46,417 nucleotides of DNA, from NCBI GenBank assembly GCA_958369755.1, contig CATXJC010000013.1, forward strand, positions 1-46,417. The letters are read 5' to 3'. Origin of the DNA: an uncultured Prevotella sp. (GTDB lineage Bacteria > Bacteroidota > Bacteroidia > Bacteroidales > Bacteroidaceae). The notes beneath the pieces are model-generated. The model was not told the origin of the DNA. It made no database searches and saw nothing but the letters and a program-made list of their open reading frames with translations. This document shows, one piece after another, positions 26,601-34,174 of this stretch. The position numbers were made by a program, and so were the translations under genes. Positions within the stretch are counted from its first letter, which is position 1, and each line of letters opens with the position of its first letter.

Positions 26601-27684
26601 CCCTTGGCACTACCCAGAGGGTCTTGTGTTCATCTTGTGTGATGAAATTGCTTTCGCAGGTTGTGCGGTCCATCGGGTCGTCCTGGTCGGCAAAGAGCCA
26701 CTGTTTCTGTCCGGTCTTCGGATTGACGAGGGTTACTCCCATGCCGTCAGTGAATGCCCATACCATACCGAAATCATCGGTATAAATCTTCTTTACCTCT
26801 GCCAGAGGCTGACTCGGGCTCTGTACGTTGATGATATCAAACTTGAAGGTGCGCGGGTTGTAGATGATAACACCCAGATTGGTTGCCAGCAGGAGTTGGT
26901 AACCTGTATTTTTCAGTTGGTTGATACGGGTTACGCCTTCCGGCATTGGTATCATGGTGAGTCGGTTCTGCAGGTCATATTTTGCCAGTTTGCCGTCTTC
27001 AGTTGCCAGGAACTCATCTTCTCCCACCCCTCTGAGCCATTTGAAAGGCAGTTTGCTTGGAATTTTCGAATGATATATGTATGCGCCTTTGTCGGTAAGC
27101 ACCCATTCTCTTCCGTGTATATCTCGATGGATGTACCATACATTTCCGCTTCTGAGTCCCTTTTCTCCTACTTTGATGAGTTCTATGTTCCGCTCATCAA
27201 AGGTTCTTCCTGCTGATCGGATGATGTATTTTCCATCTTCTGAAGTAAACCATGTAGCTCCGTTTTTCATTGGGTATACCTGGCTCACGCGCAGGTTGAT
27301 GTTGAACAGTTCGTTGAATTTCTGTCCTACAGCAAAGAACCGGCAGAAGTGGGTATCGTATACGTAGAGCTGGTGGTCGTATGTGATACACCACACGTTG
27401 TTGTTATAGGATGGTTCTATTTTCAGTATACGGTTGGTTGACAGTACGTCTATATCATCGGGGTTGTCTCTAAAAGTATGAAACTTGTAGCCGTCATAGA
27501 ACGACAGTCCGTTCCATGTACTGAACCACATGAGGTTGTCTTTACCTTGTTTGAGGTCTGAGATGGTATTGGCAGCGAGTCCGTCTGTGATAGAGAATTT
27601 TCTCACATCGCAGTAGGGTACAGCTGCTGTCATTATGGTAGAGAGCAGTCCTAATAGGGTAATATATAATTTTCTTTTCATCAT
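23683..27684 (-). CDS. HTCS-type regulator lacking histidine kinase activity (propeller sensor, receiver, AraC HTH)
   Basis: A 1333-residue protein with the layout of a hybrid two-component system but without a working kinase. A signal peptide (1-20) leads into two-component-regulator propeller repeats (about 25-700, e.g. DRTGRIWIGTYGGGLALV), a Y_Y_Y domain (about 785-868) and one membrane segment (about 878-895). The dimerisation helix keeps LRTPLTLI, but the usual S-H-E before it is A-N-R: the phospho-accepting His is N921. The ATP-binding domain is missing altogether, replaced by a charged Glu/Lys-rich linker (about 966-1045). The receiver is intact (E1052/D1053, phospho-site D1095, K1147) and is followed by an AraC-type DNA-binding domain (about 1230-1333). 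In the known family a periplasmic glycan is sensed; the ligand here is unknown. Confidence 0.93.
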   Translation of the reverse strand: MMKRKLYITLLGLLSTIMTAAVPYCDVRKFSITDGLAANTISDLKQGKDNLMWFSTWNGLSFYDGYKFHTFRDNPDDIDVLSTNRILKIEPSYNNNVWCITYDHQLYVYDTHFCRFFAVGQKFNELFNINLRVSQVYPMKNGATWFTSEDGKYIIRSAGRTFDERNIELIKVGEKGLRSGNVWYIHRDIHGREWVLTDKGAYIYHSKIPSKLPFKWLRGVGEDEFLATEDGKLAKYDLQNRLTMIPMPEGVTRINQLKNTGYQLLLATNLGVIIYNPRTFKFDIINVQSPSQPLAEVKKIYTDDFGMVWAFTDGMGVTLVNPKTGQKQWLFADQDDPMDRTTCESNFITQDEHKTLWVVPRGGTFSYFDRKAGKLVPYLLRSNSSGNYRIPKITKYVLSDQGILWLTGSHDLTQVVFKYHPYIINKLDVGEDEVFSVNASPDGHIWAGYYNGIIQVLNASYQNIGYLSPSGQIVPQQVNFAETGIFSIHFDIKGRAWIGTNGNGVYLIDKMQVRHFVYDANNPSSLPFDKIQDIVADRTGRIWIGTYGGGLALVNEAADGSISFISKRNGLPWEKHHYDRVRRICCTTTGTILVGTTDGLITFSDAFTNARKINYHKTYYIPNDTTSLAANDMNNIMEHTSGKMYISQQGGVMEEITSKSLLQDNLKTKYFHAIDINEGIVQGMVEDNQGRIWVIRESSIDCVNPKTGQCNVFGPNDFDFNMSFSQSRPYHDPASNNISVGTPMGLITFNPATLKKSNYQPKVIFCSLHYSGEKESEPILHKDKIVIPANKRNLTINFASLDYQRKYQTKYLYRIDGYTAPGVWISNGSNHTIGFNRISYGDYVLKVRATNSHGVWSKYVAELPIEVRPTFWESIWGKFLMLLLLFGIVGAIFYTYNQRQRENVTHEMSVMKNEFYNDAANRLRTPLTLIGAPVKTVLDTEPGITRKGKELLRMVIDNANEMLVMLDKAQRYGNKADFYTNSGLTEEDYDLTEREKENGQIDDRNASDYLEEVNKQKEDKDEETERLEGMGKEQKEAQEETKLKDQTVLVVEDNADLRKFLYSILSPTYNVLLSENGKAGLVMARKEIPDFILTDVTMPVMDGLSMIHEIKQDTTLNNIPVMILSAKASVEDQQRGFDEGVDAYITKPFSTPYLLGRIEAILTQRRNIQVDIIRKLKEAGDKDAIAALRILPAAAPLPAINQAETSAENEAVDPNSELAFMAAQIQDRTIMRAFRYVVENAGNPELKIDDISNEIGMSRSVLYNKVKATTGMTPVDFVRHIRIKKACEMLRKTDDTLSSIAFAVGFTDPKYFSKVFKKETGIVPTEYRNRTQG

Positions 27685-27713
27685 TTTTATTCGTATACGT
27701 TTATTAATCGCAA

Positions 27714-27721
27714 CAAAGGTA
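27714..27721 (-). promoter_or_regulatory. -7 box of the HTCS-type gene
   Basis: TACCTTTG on the minus strand, 29 bp before the ATG; no clear -33. A GGGGTAATATTTGG motif at 27803-27816, about 80 bp further upstream, also occurs near 20651-20686 and could be an autoregulatory site. Confidence 0.6.
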
Positions 27722-27840
27722 GTGAAAATAAATGAGATATCGTAGTTTTAGGTGTATTTTTTTTATGTTATTGCATTAAATTATTCCACTTTTCATGTTA
27801 TAGGGGTAATATTTGGTTGATTTGCTGTATGTTATGCCTA

Positions 27841-27876
27841 ACAAAAAACTCCCCCGATAAATGAATATCGGAGGAG
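27841..27876 (-). terminator. Terminator of the secreted OB-module protein gene
   Basis: CTCC-CCGATA pairs with TATCGG-GGAG around a small loop, with TTTTTTG on the minus strand; it lies 28 bp after the stop and separates this gene from the HTCS-type gene. Confidence 0.8.
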
Positions 27877-27904
27877 CAGTAGGGATATGTTGTTTTGAAT
27901 TTGA

Positions 27905-28912
27905 TTATTTCTGAATCATCTTCTTTCCGTTCTTGATGACTACACCCTTGTAAGCCTTGGTTACCTTCTGGCCTGCGAGGTTGTAAACAGGAGCGTTCTT
28001 TGCAGCTTCGTCTGCTGTAATGTTAGTGATGCCGGTAGTTTTACCATTCAGAGAGATGAGAATGTTGTTTTTATCAAACTCATAAGTAGTACCATACTTC
28101 TTAAGCTTACCATAAACAACAACTACGTCGCCCACCTTGATGTCATCTACAGAAGTGAATTTCTTACCATCGAAAGAAAGACCACCGTAAACCTGCAATT
28201 CATTTCCTGTTGTACCATCGTCAGAAATGTAGTAAGAAAGGCTGCCGTATGTAGCATCTAATTTTTCACTAGCCTGAGATACAGTACCCTTAACATATAC
28301 ACTTTCGCTCAAGCCTTTACCTGCATCAATCAGTTCCTTTGCCTTAGCAATGGTATAAGCAGTTTCTGCTGTGTTTGTAATGTCTACGATTTCAGGAGCA
28401 TCGCCTACCTTATAGTATGCAATCTTAGAAACCTGAATCAAACCATTCCTTGATCCTTTTTGGCAATCAAAGACAAACTTATAGTAATTGTTTGCAGCAG
28501 ACTTAGTTGGCTTGAAGATCAGGTCTCCATCTTCAATCGTTGCAGGGATTTCTTCAGTTACATTCTTGCAATCTGCATCAGTTGCTACCTGCAACTTGAT
28601 AGAATTGATCTTAGCTTTAGTAATCTGGTCGATGGTCAAGACAATATTGCTGATAGGCTGATCAATAGCAGGGGAAGTGATGGAAGCAACAGATTCAAAT
28701 TTATTACTTCCGCATTTGATGTATTTCCAACTTTTTTCCCACCTGTTTGAGTTGAAATTTGCAATAGTCCAGACATCTTTTCCTATTGTAGCTTTCCATG
28801 TCTTGTTATAAGCACTGATTGTCTTGCCTTCAGTACCTTCGTCAGGGAAAGTCAATACTTTGTAAGGAGTTGTTCCTGCAAACGTAACGCTAGCTACGAA
28901 TGCCAGAACCAA
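27905..28912 (-). pseudogene. Secreted OB-module protein with an apparent 1-nt frameshift in the signal peptide
   Basis: The long frame (335 codons) opens only at a TTG (28912), in the middle of a signal peptide. An ATG at 28941-28939 lies in another frame and gives a 15-residue product. Adding one base in the run at about 28929-28935 would join them as MNKILRYSLSLVLAFVASV, an ideal signal peptide, so a 1-nt deletion (sequencing error, mutation or phase variation) is likely. The mature part has a jelly-roll-like domain (about 10-165), a module starting YTIAKAKELIDAG with YISDDG and GDVVVVYGKL (about 185-295) shared with the proteins at 32679 and 34175, and a C-terminal tail (YNLAGQKV..KNGKKMIQK) common in Prevotella secreted proteins. 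Function is unknown. Confidence 0.7.
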
Positions 28913-29065
28913 TGATAATGAATAGCGTAAAATTTGTTCATAACTTAATAATTTAAAAGGTTTAACGTATAATTAATAAACTGTTGAAACTCATTTTGTG
29001 AGCGCATTCTTAGAATTTGCTTTGTTCTAAAAGTATGTTCTTTGAATAATTACTTATTTATGATG

Positions 29066-29073
29066 CAAAGATA
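29066..29073 (-). promoter_or_regulatory. -7 box upstream of the OB-module protein gene
   Basis: TATCTTTG on the minus strand, 125 bp before the likely ATG (28941). No TTTG at -33. Confidence 0.45.
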
Positions 29074-29213
29074 CGAAAAATATCGATACGATGTGTTAAG
29101 AAGGTGTTAAATCTTTGATACAGAGAAAGAAAGACCATCAAAACCGAAAGAAATACCACTCTAGGCAAAGAGAAATATCATCAAAAAAGCAGTTGCTTTT
29201 GAAAGAATAGGGA

Positions 29214-29273
29214 TTTCCCCCTCAGTTTGTATCCTTTTCCCCTTTGATGCAGACGAAAAATCCACTACCTTTG
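29214..29273 (+). promoter_or_regulatory. Promoter and CCCC direct-repeat site of the lipoprotein pair
   Basis: TTTG (29243-29246), a 19-bp spacer and TACCTTTG (29266-29273) form a good promoter. Directly upstream TTTCCCC occurs twice (29214-29220 and 29236-29242), a 22-bp period, the second copy touching the -33 box. This is where an AraC-type activator would bind. The same CCCC-N18-CCCC spacing precedes the orphan -7 box at 20622. Confidence 0.65.
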
Positions 29274-29360
29274 CATCGGGTTCAAGAAAGAATACTGTTC
29301 TTCGAGAGCTCAAAAGTATAGAAGATATAAGAATATAAATAACTTAACTGATAAATTGAT

Positions 29361-29978
29361 ATGAAAAAGTTTACTACTCTTCTCACAATGGCTTTCATAG
29401 CTTTGATGAGTATCTCATTCACCTCATGTGATGAGGATTCTGATATTGCATACACCCTCGATGGTACATGGAAGGGTAATATGTTGGTAGAATATGGCGG
29501 TGTCGATGCTGTTTACTCTGTAATTCACTTCGACCAGACTGATGGCATCTATTCTGGTACAGGCTATTGGATCGATTATTATCAAGAAGATTATTGGCAT
29601 GGTAACAATTATATAGCAAACCGTATTCGTTGGACGGTACGCAATAAGAGTATCTATATAGATTTTCTGGATGAGAATAGTGATGGTGCGATTATTTCTG
29701 ATTATGCTTTGAGCGATCGCAAATTCTCTGGATATGTTGAAGTGCTAGGTAACGGCAATCGTGCTTATTTCGAACTTTATCGTGATTCTTACAGCTATAA
29801 CTGGCGCGATTATGACTGGGGCTACGATTGGGACTACGATGATGGTTGGGGCTACAGCAAGCAGCATTCGGGCTTGGAGAACACCCAGGTTGTTTCTCGC
29901 GGAGCTAAGAATTCTGTAGAGTATGTTAAGGTGGCAGATGATAATCAGAAGCCTGTTCGCCGCTTTGTAGTGAAGTAA
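29361..29978 (+). CDS. Small lipoprotein, first of a paralogous pair
   Basis: A 205-residue lipoprotein. Its signal peptide ends SISFTSC with the acylated Cys at 23, followed by acidic residues (DEDSD) that in Bacteroidetes often mark surface export. The core (about 33-140) is beta-rich with LDGTWKGNML, FDQTDGIYSGTGYWIDYY and IRWTVRNKSIYIDFLDE, resembling lipocalin-like small lipoproteins. The stretch 144-170 is rich in Tyr, Trp and Asp. It shares this layout with the next gene, 38 bp downstream, and the two form an operon behind the promoter at 29243. I do not recognise a function. Confidence 0.82.
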   Translation: MKKFTTLLTMAFIALMSISFTSCDEDSDIAYTLDGTWKGNMLVEYGGVDAVYSVIHFDQTDGIYSGTGYWIDYYQEDYWHGNNYIANRIRWTVRNKSIYIDFLDENSDGAIISDYALSDRKFSGYVEVLGNGNRAYFELYRDSYSYNWRDYDWGYDWDYDDGWGYSKQHSGLENTQVVSRGAKNSVEYVKVADDNQKPVRRFVVK

Positions 29979-30016
29979 GGCAATAAGGAATTTAGTTTGA
30001 AGAAAGGAAACAAGAT

Positions 30017-30739
30017 ATGAAAAAGTTTAAGCAGATATGGATGTGGATGGCGATAGCTGTTGCATCTTTCTCATTCACCTCGTGTGATGATGACGATTAC
30101 TGGCATGATGATTATTATTGGCATGATGACTATAATCATGGTGGCTGGGGATGGAATCAGGGCGACTGGAACAACGGTTCTGACGGCTCTCAGGATGATG
30201 ACCTGCTGTTGGAGGCTCAGACTCTTACAGGCGACTGGAGAGGCTCTGTGATGCTCTCAGAACTTGCTGAGGACGGCCAGTCTCGCAATAATTACAGTTT
30301 CATTGCCGAGATGACGTTCTATCAGGCGGGTGATAAGGTTAACTCGCTCAGTGGTAATGGTGTAGAAGTGGATTATGCCGATGATGGAAGCAATGAATCC
30401 CAGACTCTGAAGTTTACCTGGTACATCGATAAGAATGGTGATATTTATATCCGTTATAATGATTCTGGTGCTACCTATGTGATGGATGCAGGTGCTAAGC
30501 AGTATGGTTTCCATCTGGGGCAGGAAGATGGAAAGATTGTCGATACGTTCTATGGTTATATGATAGGAACAGGAGCAGCTAAGGGTGATGTGATGCAAAT
30601 CGATCTGGAGCGTTACGATCCGAGTGGAGCCCGTAAGAAGACCCGTTCAGCTGCTACCGATTCCGTAGCTCCTAGCTTCGGTAAGGCTACCGGCAGGGCA
30701 TTCATGCCACATGCAATCAAGAAGTTGCCGAGAAGATGA
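30017..30739 (+). CDS. Small lipoprotein, second of the pair, with His/Asp/Trp-rich N-terminus
   Basis: A 240-residue lipoprotein (signal ends SFSFTSC, then DDDDYW). After the Cys comes a striking segment with DYWHDD repeated (HDDYYWHDDYNHGG), rich in His, Asp and Trp, that could bind metal. The core shares LTGDWRGSVML, LSGNGVEVDYADD and LKFTWYIDKNGDIYIRY with the upstream paralogue, in the same order, so the pair arose by duplication. The C-terminus is basic. Strong terminator after the stop. Function is unknown. Confidence 0.82.
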   Translation: MKKFKQIWMWMAIAVASFSFTSCDDDDYWHDDYYWHDDYNHGGWGWNQGDWNNGSDGSQDDDLLLEAQTLTGDWRGSVMLSELAEDGQSRNNYSFIAEMTFYQAGDKVNSLSGNGVEVDYADDGSNESQTLKFTWYIDKNGDIYIRYNDSGATYVMDAGAKQYGFHLGQEDGKIVDTFYGYMIGTGAAKGDVMQIDLERYDPSGARKKTRSAATDSVAPSFGKATGRAFMPHAIKKLPRR

Positions 30740-30755
30740 TGATATAAACAAAAGA

Positions 30756-30795
30756 AATCCGCTCACTCATTGCTTTGAGAGAGCGGATTCTTTTT
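30756..30795 (+). terminator. Terminator of the lipoprotein pair
   Basis: AATCCGCTC (30756-30764) pairs with GAGCGGATT (30781-30789), followed by CTTTTT. The opposite strand is less T-rich but it may also serve the convergent nuclease gene. Confidence 0.85.
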
Positions 30796-30804
30796 GTTTC
30801 TTAT

Positions 30805-31893
30805 TTACCAGCCCCAGTGATTCTTGATGGCTTCTATATCTTTGTTTTCAACTTCCTGCTCGATATTATCAGGGAGATTACAGAAGAAGTCGATACCGGT
30901 TTTGTCTTCCAGCGTCTTGATATTTACGATATAGTTTACGAGTTTATCTTTCGAATCAAATGCCTTGTTCTCGTGAAGGAACCAATAGCCGAAGGCATTG
31001 TATTTAAAGCTGTCAGTTTCTTTATTATATGTCTTTTCAAGGAATGCTACAAAGAAATACTTTGGCACAGGGATATATCCATCATGAGGTTGCTTTACGT
31101 ACTCCGATGGTTTAATATGGCTTCTGTTTTTGACATATTCTATTACGTTTCCGTTTTCGATAGTGCCACCCTTCACTACGAAAAGAGTATCTCTTCCTGA
31201 GATATTTTTCTTTAAGTTCTGCTGTTCCATAGCATACCAGATACCTTTGTTCTGGTTAAAGGTAGAATATTGTGGCTGCATATTGGTGAAATAGAAAGTC
31301 TGTTTGTTTGATGCAACAGAAACTTGGCGCTCGTTAGATGCTATCAGGTGTCCACGGTCATAGCCTGAATTTTGGTATGGAGTTGATGCAAACTCTGTAA
31401 TACCAGGGTAATACTTAGCCATGTCTGGGTCATTGATGAATTCTCCTGTACGTCCCACGTTACCTCCTTTGTTGCTTTCACAATAGAAGTAACAAGTCCA
31501 GCGCTGTGATTGGATATTGTCATCCCATTCAGAACTGAAGTTAACTGCATTATCTGCTATGTGAGTAACCACGTAGCTTGAACCTCCTTTAATCTTAGGA
31601 AATTCCAAACCATTGATGGCATTCTTTACTACTTCAGGCATAATGGCTGTAGGCATGTTCATATTTTGGTTAGCCTTGTTGGTAGATACTCCTGGAGTAT
31701 TATCTCCAAGGATGCTGCCTCCAGTGCTTCCACCTGTATTACCTCCAGTATTTCCGCCGCCAGTATTTCCGCCACTGTTATTACCACCATTTACCTGATC
31801 AGGTTTTGTGATTTCCAGCGAATCGTCAGTGCCACAGGCAGAGAACGTCATCGCAGCAACGAGCGCGAAGATAAAAAACTTAGTATGCTTCAT
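30805..31893 (-). CDS. DNA/RNA non-specific endonuclease lipoprotein (DRGH family)
   Basis: A 362-residue secreted nuclease. The open frame extends upstream to 32010, but the ATG at 31893 gives MKHTKFFIFALVAAMTFSAC, a signal peptide with lipobox Cys at 20; the extra residues lack sense. A Gly/Asn/Thr-rich linker (about 36-60, GGNTGG repeats) tethers the catalytic domain. The NUC active site is YDRGHLIASNER (DRGH 179-182, His as general base) with the metal-binding Asn in FNQNKGIW (about 212-219). Family members (NucA/Serratia nuclease type) cut DNA and RNA without sequence preference. Envelope anchoring suggests use of external nucleic acid. Confidence 0.92.
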   Translation of the reverse strand: MKHTKFFIFALVAAMTFSACGTDDSLEITKPDQVNGGNNSGGNTGGGNTGGNTGGSTGGSILGDNTPGVSTNKANQNMNMPTAIMPEVVKNAINGLEFPKIKGGSSYVVTHIADNAVNFSSEWDDNIQSQRWTCYFYCESNKGGNVGRTGEFINDPDMAKYYPGITEFASTPYQNSGYDRGHLIASNERQVSVASNKQTFYFTNMQPQYSTFNQNKGIWYAMEQQNLKKNISGRDTLFVVKGGTIENGNVIEYVKNRSHIKPSEYVKQPHDGYIPVPKYFFVAFLEKTYNKETDSFKYNAFGYWFLHENKAFDSKDKLVNYIVNIKTLEDKTGIDFFCNLPDNIEQEVENKDIEAIKNHWGW

Positions 31894-31980
31894 AATTCTC
31901 GATAATGTTTTGAAGTTAAAGATTAAGTACTTTCTATATAAAAATGTATGTAGAAATCGATTGTATGAGGATAGAATAGA

Positions 31981-32027
31981 GAAAAAAAGTGCATTCCTAC
32001 GTATATGCAACTACGCTGGAATGCACT
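31981..32027 (-). terminator. rpmE2 terminator
   Basis: AGTGCATTCC (31989-31998) pairs with its complement at 32018-32027, with a CGTA/TACG inner helix, and the minus strand then reads TTTTTTTC. It separates rpmE2 from the nuclease gene. Confidence 0.88.
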
Positions 32028-32074
32028 CAGTATCTTTGCGATAATAAATATATCCTTATAAAAAAGGTATATTA

Positions 32075-32326
32075 TTACTTCTTCAATTTGCCGTAACGGT
32101 TCATGAAGCGGTCTACGCGACCCGCTGTATCAACGAGCTTGCTCTTACCTGTGTAGAATGGGTGAGATGTGCTAGAGATTTCAATCTTAACAACTGGATA
32201 AGTCTCGCCTTCGAACTCAACAGTGTCGTTAGTCTTGCATGTAGACTGAGAGAGGAACATATCGCCGTTAGACATATCCTTGAATACTACAGGACGATAA
32301 TTCTCTGGATGAATACCTTTTTTCAT
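32075..32326 (-). CDS. rpmE2: 50S ribosomal protein L31, type B
   Basis: An 83-residue protein beginning MKKGIHPENYRPVVFKDMSNGDMF and containing SSTSHPFYTGKSKLVDTAGRVDRF, the L31 signature. It lacks the CxxC zinc pair of type A L31, having only one Cys, so it is the zinc-independent type B. It has its own promoter and terminator, so it is an independent unit inserted between the nuclease and the outer-membrane operon. The leader of about 110 nt holds short inverted repeats. Confidence 0.96.
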   Translation of the reverse strand: MKKGIHPENYRPVVFKDMSNGDMFLSQSTCKTNDTVEFEGETYPVVKIEISSTSHPFYTGKSKLVDTAGRVDRFMNRYGKLKK

Positions 32327-32372
32327 TTTTCTTTTTTATTTTTATTGGGTTATTAAAATTAGACGTCATGGG

Positions 32373-32415
32373 GATGCTCGTTGCATCATTTCGTGTCCCT
32401 TATCGGGGCATGCCC
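32373..32415 (-). promoter_or_regulatory. Possible structured leader of rpmE2
   Basis: Within the presumed 5' untranslated region, GATGC/GCATC (32373-32377 with 32383-32387) and the palindrome GGGCATGCCC (32406-32415) could fold. Leaders of L31 genes are regulated in other bacteria, but I see no known motif here. Confidence 0.3.
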
Positions 32416-32443
32416 ATTATAGCCTGTTATCAATTTCAGGCTG

Positions 32444-32475
32444 CAAAGGTACGCTTTTTTCCTGAAACCACCAAA
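32444..32475 (-). promoter_or_regulatory. rpmE2 promoter
   Basis: On the minus strand TTTG (32475-32472), a 20-bp spacer and TACCTTTG (32451-32444). Confidence 0.8.
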
Positions 32476-32591
32476 TATTTCTTCTTCTTTTTAAGAAATA
32501 TTTTGGAAAAGAGCATATTACGTAGGTTCTCAAGTTATGACAGGCGATGTGTTCTGTTAGGCGTTTCTCCTGCCAACTATGTTTTCGATGG

Positions 32592-32641
32592 ATAAGAAAA
32601 AAATCCCCATCGCCTCTGTTTGGGTAGAGGACGATGGGGAT
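32592..32641 (-). terminator. Terminator of the TonB receptor operon
   Basis: A long stem (ATCCCCATCG at 32603-32612 with 32632-32641, and CCTCT with AGAGG inside) followed on the minus strand by seven T. It lies 38 bp after the last stop of the operon. Confidence 0.9.
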
Positions 32642-32678
32642 CAGTATTTTTTCTAATACATAATATCTAGTCAGGGAA

Positions 32679-34130
32679 TTACTTGATAATCGCTGTGCTG
32701 CCAAATGTTACTGTAAAATCATCGATGAGAATATCACCACCTGGTTTGCCTGAATTCATAATTACGAAGCAATAAGTGCCATCCTCAGCAGCTTTGAGTG
32801 TTTGCTCTACTAGTTTCCACTCTGTATTCTTGAGTTCATTAACGTAATCACCATAAATATATTTACCTACTTTTCCATCTGTAACAGGAACTATACCTGG
32901 ACAAATAGATGCGCCATTTTCAGTTGCTGCTTTTACATAGAACTTAACTTTGTATTCGCCAGCCTTGAGAGTTATTTCTTTATATCCTAAGCGCATGTTT
33001 TTACCACTCACACCCTTAACCTTTACTGAGTACTTGCCGCTATGAGCGTCTTCGCTCTGAGAAAGGGTAGCATTGCCTGCAGTAGAAGCTGTTTTCCAGT
33101 TGGTTGGTTTACCATCTGTCCAGTTCTCGAAGCCGCCATTCTCGCCTGTTGCTACCTCGCCTGGTGTTGGATCTGGGGTTGGGCCTGGAGTTACGGTGCC
33201 GCCGCCCTCGCCGCTGGTCTTGCCGTTTATGGAGATGAGCTTACCGCCCTGGTTGGTCTCTGGAGTGTTGCCCATGTAGTTGATGAGCTTGGCGCAAACT
33301 ACGATCTCATCGCCTTCCTTCAGCGTCATATCGCCCTTTTGCCACTTCTCGCCACCGAAGTAGTAGATGCGGAAGATGTAGAACTGGGTGCTGTTGGTAT
33401 CATCGGCAATATAGAATGAACCGTTGCCGAAGCCTGCTGAGAACTGCTCCTTGATGCTCTGTACCTTACCCTTGATGTAGAACTCCTTGTCGGTAGCCTT
33501 ACCAGCCTCCAGGGCTGCGGTATATTTCTGGGCAGCTACACTGTTGAATGGGTTTGCCTCAGAACCATCTCCCTTAGCTTCTCCCTTCAAATCTGAACCT
33601 GGGGTAGTATCTCCTGGCTTCTTACCAATCTCCTTGCCGTCAATCTTAGCGTATACAGGAGATTTCAAACCGGTAGCTCCGAAATAGGTTTCGATATTAC
33701 CGCAGATGATGAGTTCTTTCTTCAGATTACCTGGGTTATTCTTCAGGTTGAGAGCTGTGCGGAGATCGCCTGCTGGCAACTGGATAGGCATACAGTTTTT
33801 AACCTCTTTCTCGTCAGCCTTGGCTGCGAGGAGAATGTTTGTTGGAGCAGTCTCAGCACTTGATGCATCACCGAAGATAGCCTCATTGAGTGCCTTGTCT
33901 GGTACATAACCTACGATGTAACCCTTAATATATTTGCTGGTACCTGTCTTAACTGTCTTAGCGTCAGTCACAGTATAAGGGCTGGCTTCTGTACCCTGTG
34001 TTGCCACTTCAGGAGTGGTTGGAGCACCAGGCTGAGTAGGCAGTGTATAAGGCTCTGGTACGTCCTCGCAGCTGCTGAATGTGAAGGCAGCCATAGCCGC
34101 CATCAAAACTGAAAATATATACTTTTTCAT
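32679..34130 (-). CDS. OB-fold lipoprotein with C-terminal beta-sandwich
   Basis: A 483-residue lipoprotein (lipobox FTFSSC, Cys 21, followed by EDVPEPY). Two modules of the DUF6359/OB-fold type follow: about 45-170 (YTVTDAKTVKTGTSKYIKGYIVG) and about 190-315 (YIKGKVQSIKEQF, SFYIADD, GDEIVVCAKL, LISINGK). A Pro/Thr linker (about 320-335) leads to a jelly-roll domain (about 340-480, GFENWTDGKPTNWKT at its start) like carbohydrate-binding or galactose-binding-like domains. Third gene of the operon after the TonB-dependent receptor and DUF5689 protein; probably exposed at the surface. The OB module resembles those in extracellular nucleases, so nucleic-acid binding is a possibility, not shown. 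Confidence 0.85.
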   Translation of the reverse strand: MKKYIFSVLMAAMAAFTFSSCEDVPEPYTLPTQPGAPTTPEVATQGTEASPYTVTDAKTVKTGTSKYIKGYIVGYVPDKALNEAIFGDASSAETAPTNILLAAKADEKEVKNCMPIQLPAGDLRTALNLKNNPGNLKKELIICGNIETYFGATGLKSPVYAKIDGKEIGKKPGDTTPGSDLKGEAKGDGSEANPFNSVAAQKYTAALEAGKATDKEFYIKGKVQSIKEQFSAGFGNGSFYIADDTNSTQFYIFRIYYFGGEKWQKGDMTLKEGDEIVVCAKLINYMGNTPETNQGGKLISINGKTSGEGGGTVTPGPTPDPTPGEVATGENGGFENWTDGKPTNWKTASTAGNATLSQSEDAHSGKYSVKVKGVSGKNMRLGYKEITLKAGEYKVKFYVKAATENGASICPGIVPVTDGKVGKYIYGDYVNELKNTEWKLVEQTLKAAEDGTYCFVIMNSGKPGGDILIDDFTVTFGSTAIIK

Positions 34131-34174
34131 ATTATTGTCTTTTTAAATATTGTTACTATTTTGATAATCAGTAA

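Noticed and set aside
30805..32010. Longer start for the nuclease at 32010
   Set aside because: The extra 39 residues cross into the rpmE2 terminator and would bury the lipoprotein signal peptide that begins at 31893.
32031..32038. TATCTTTG on the plus strand as a promoter
   Set aside because: It would drive antisense transcription into rpmE2, has no -33 partner, and it sits next to the rpmE2 terminator stem; likely chance.
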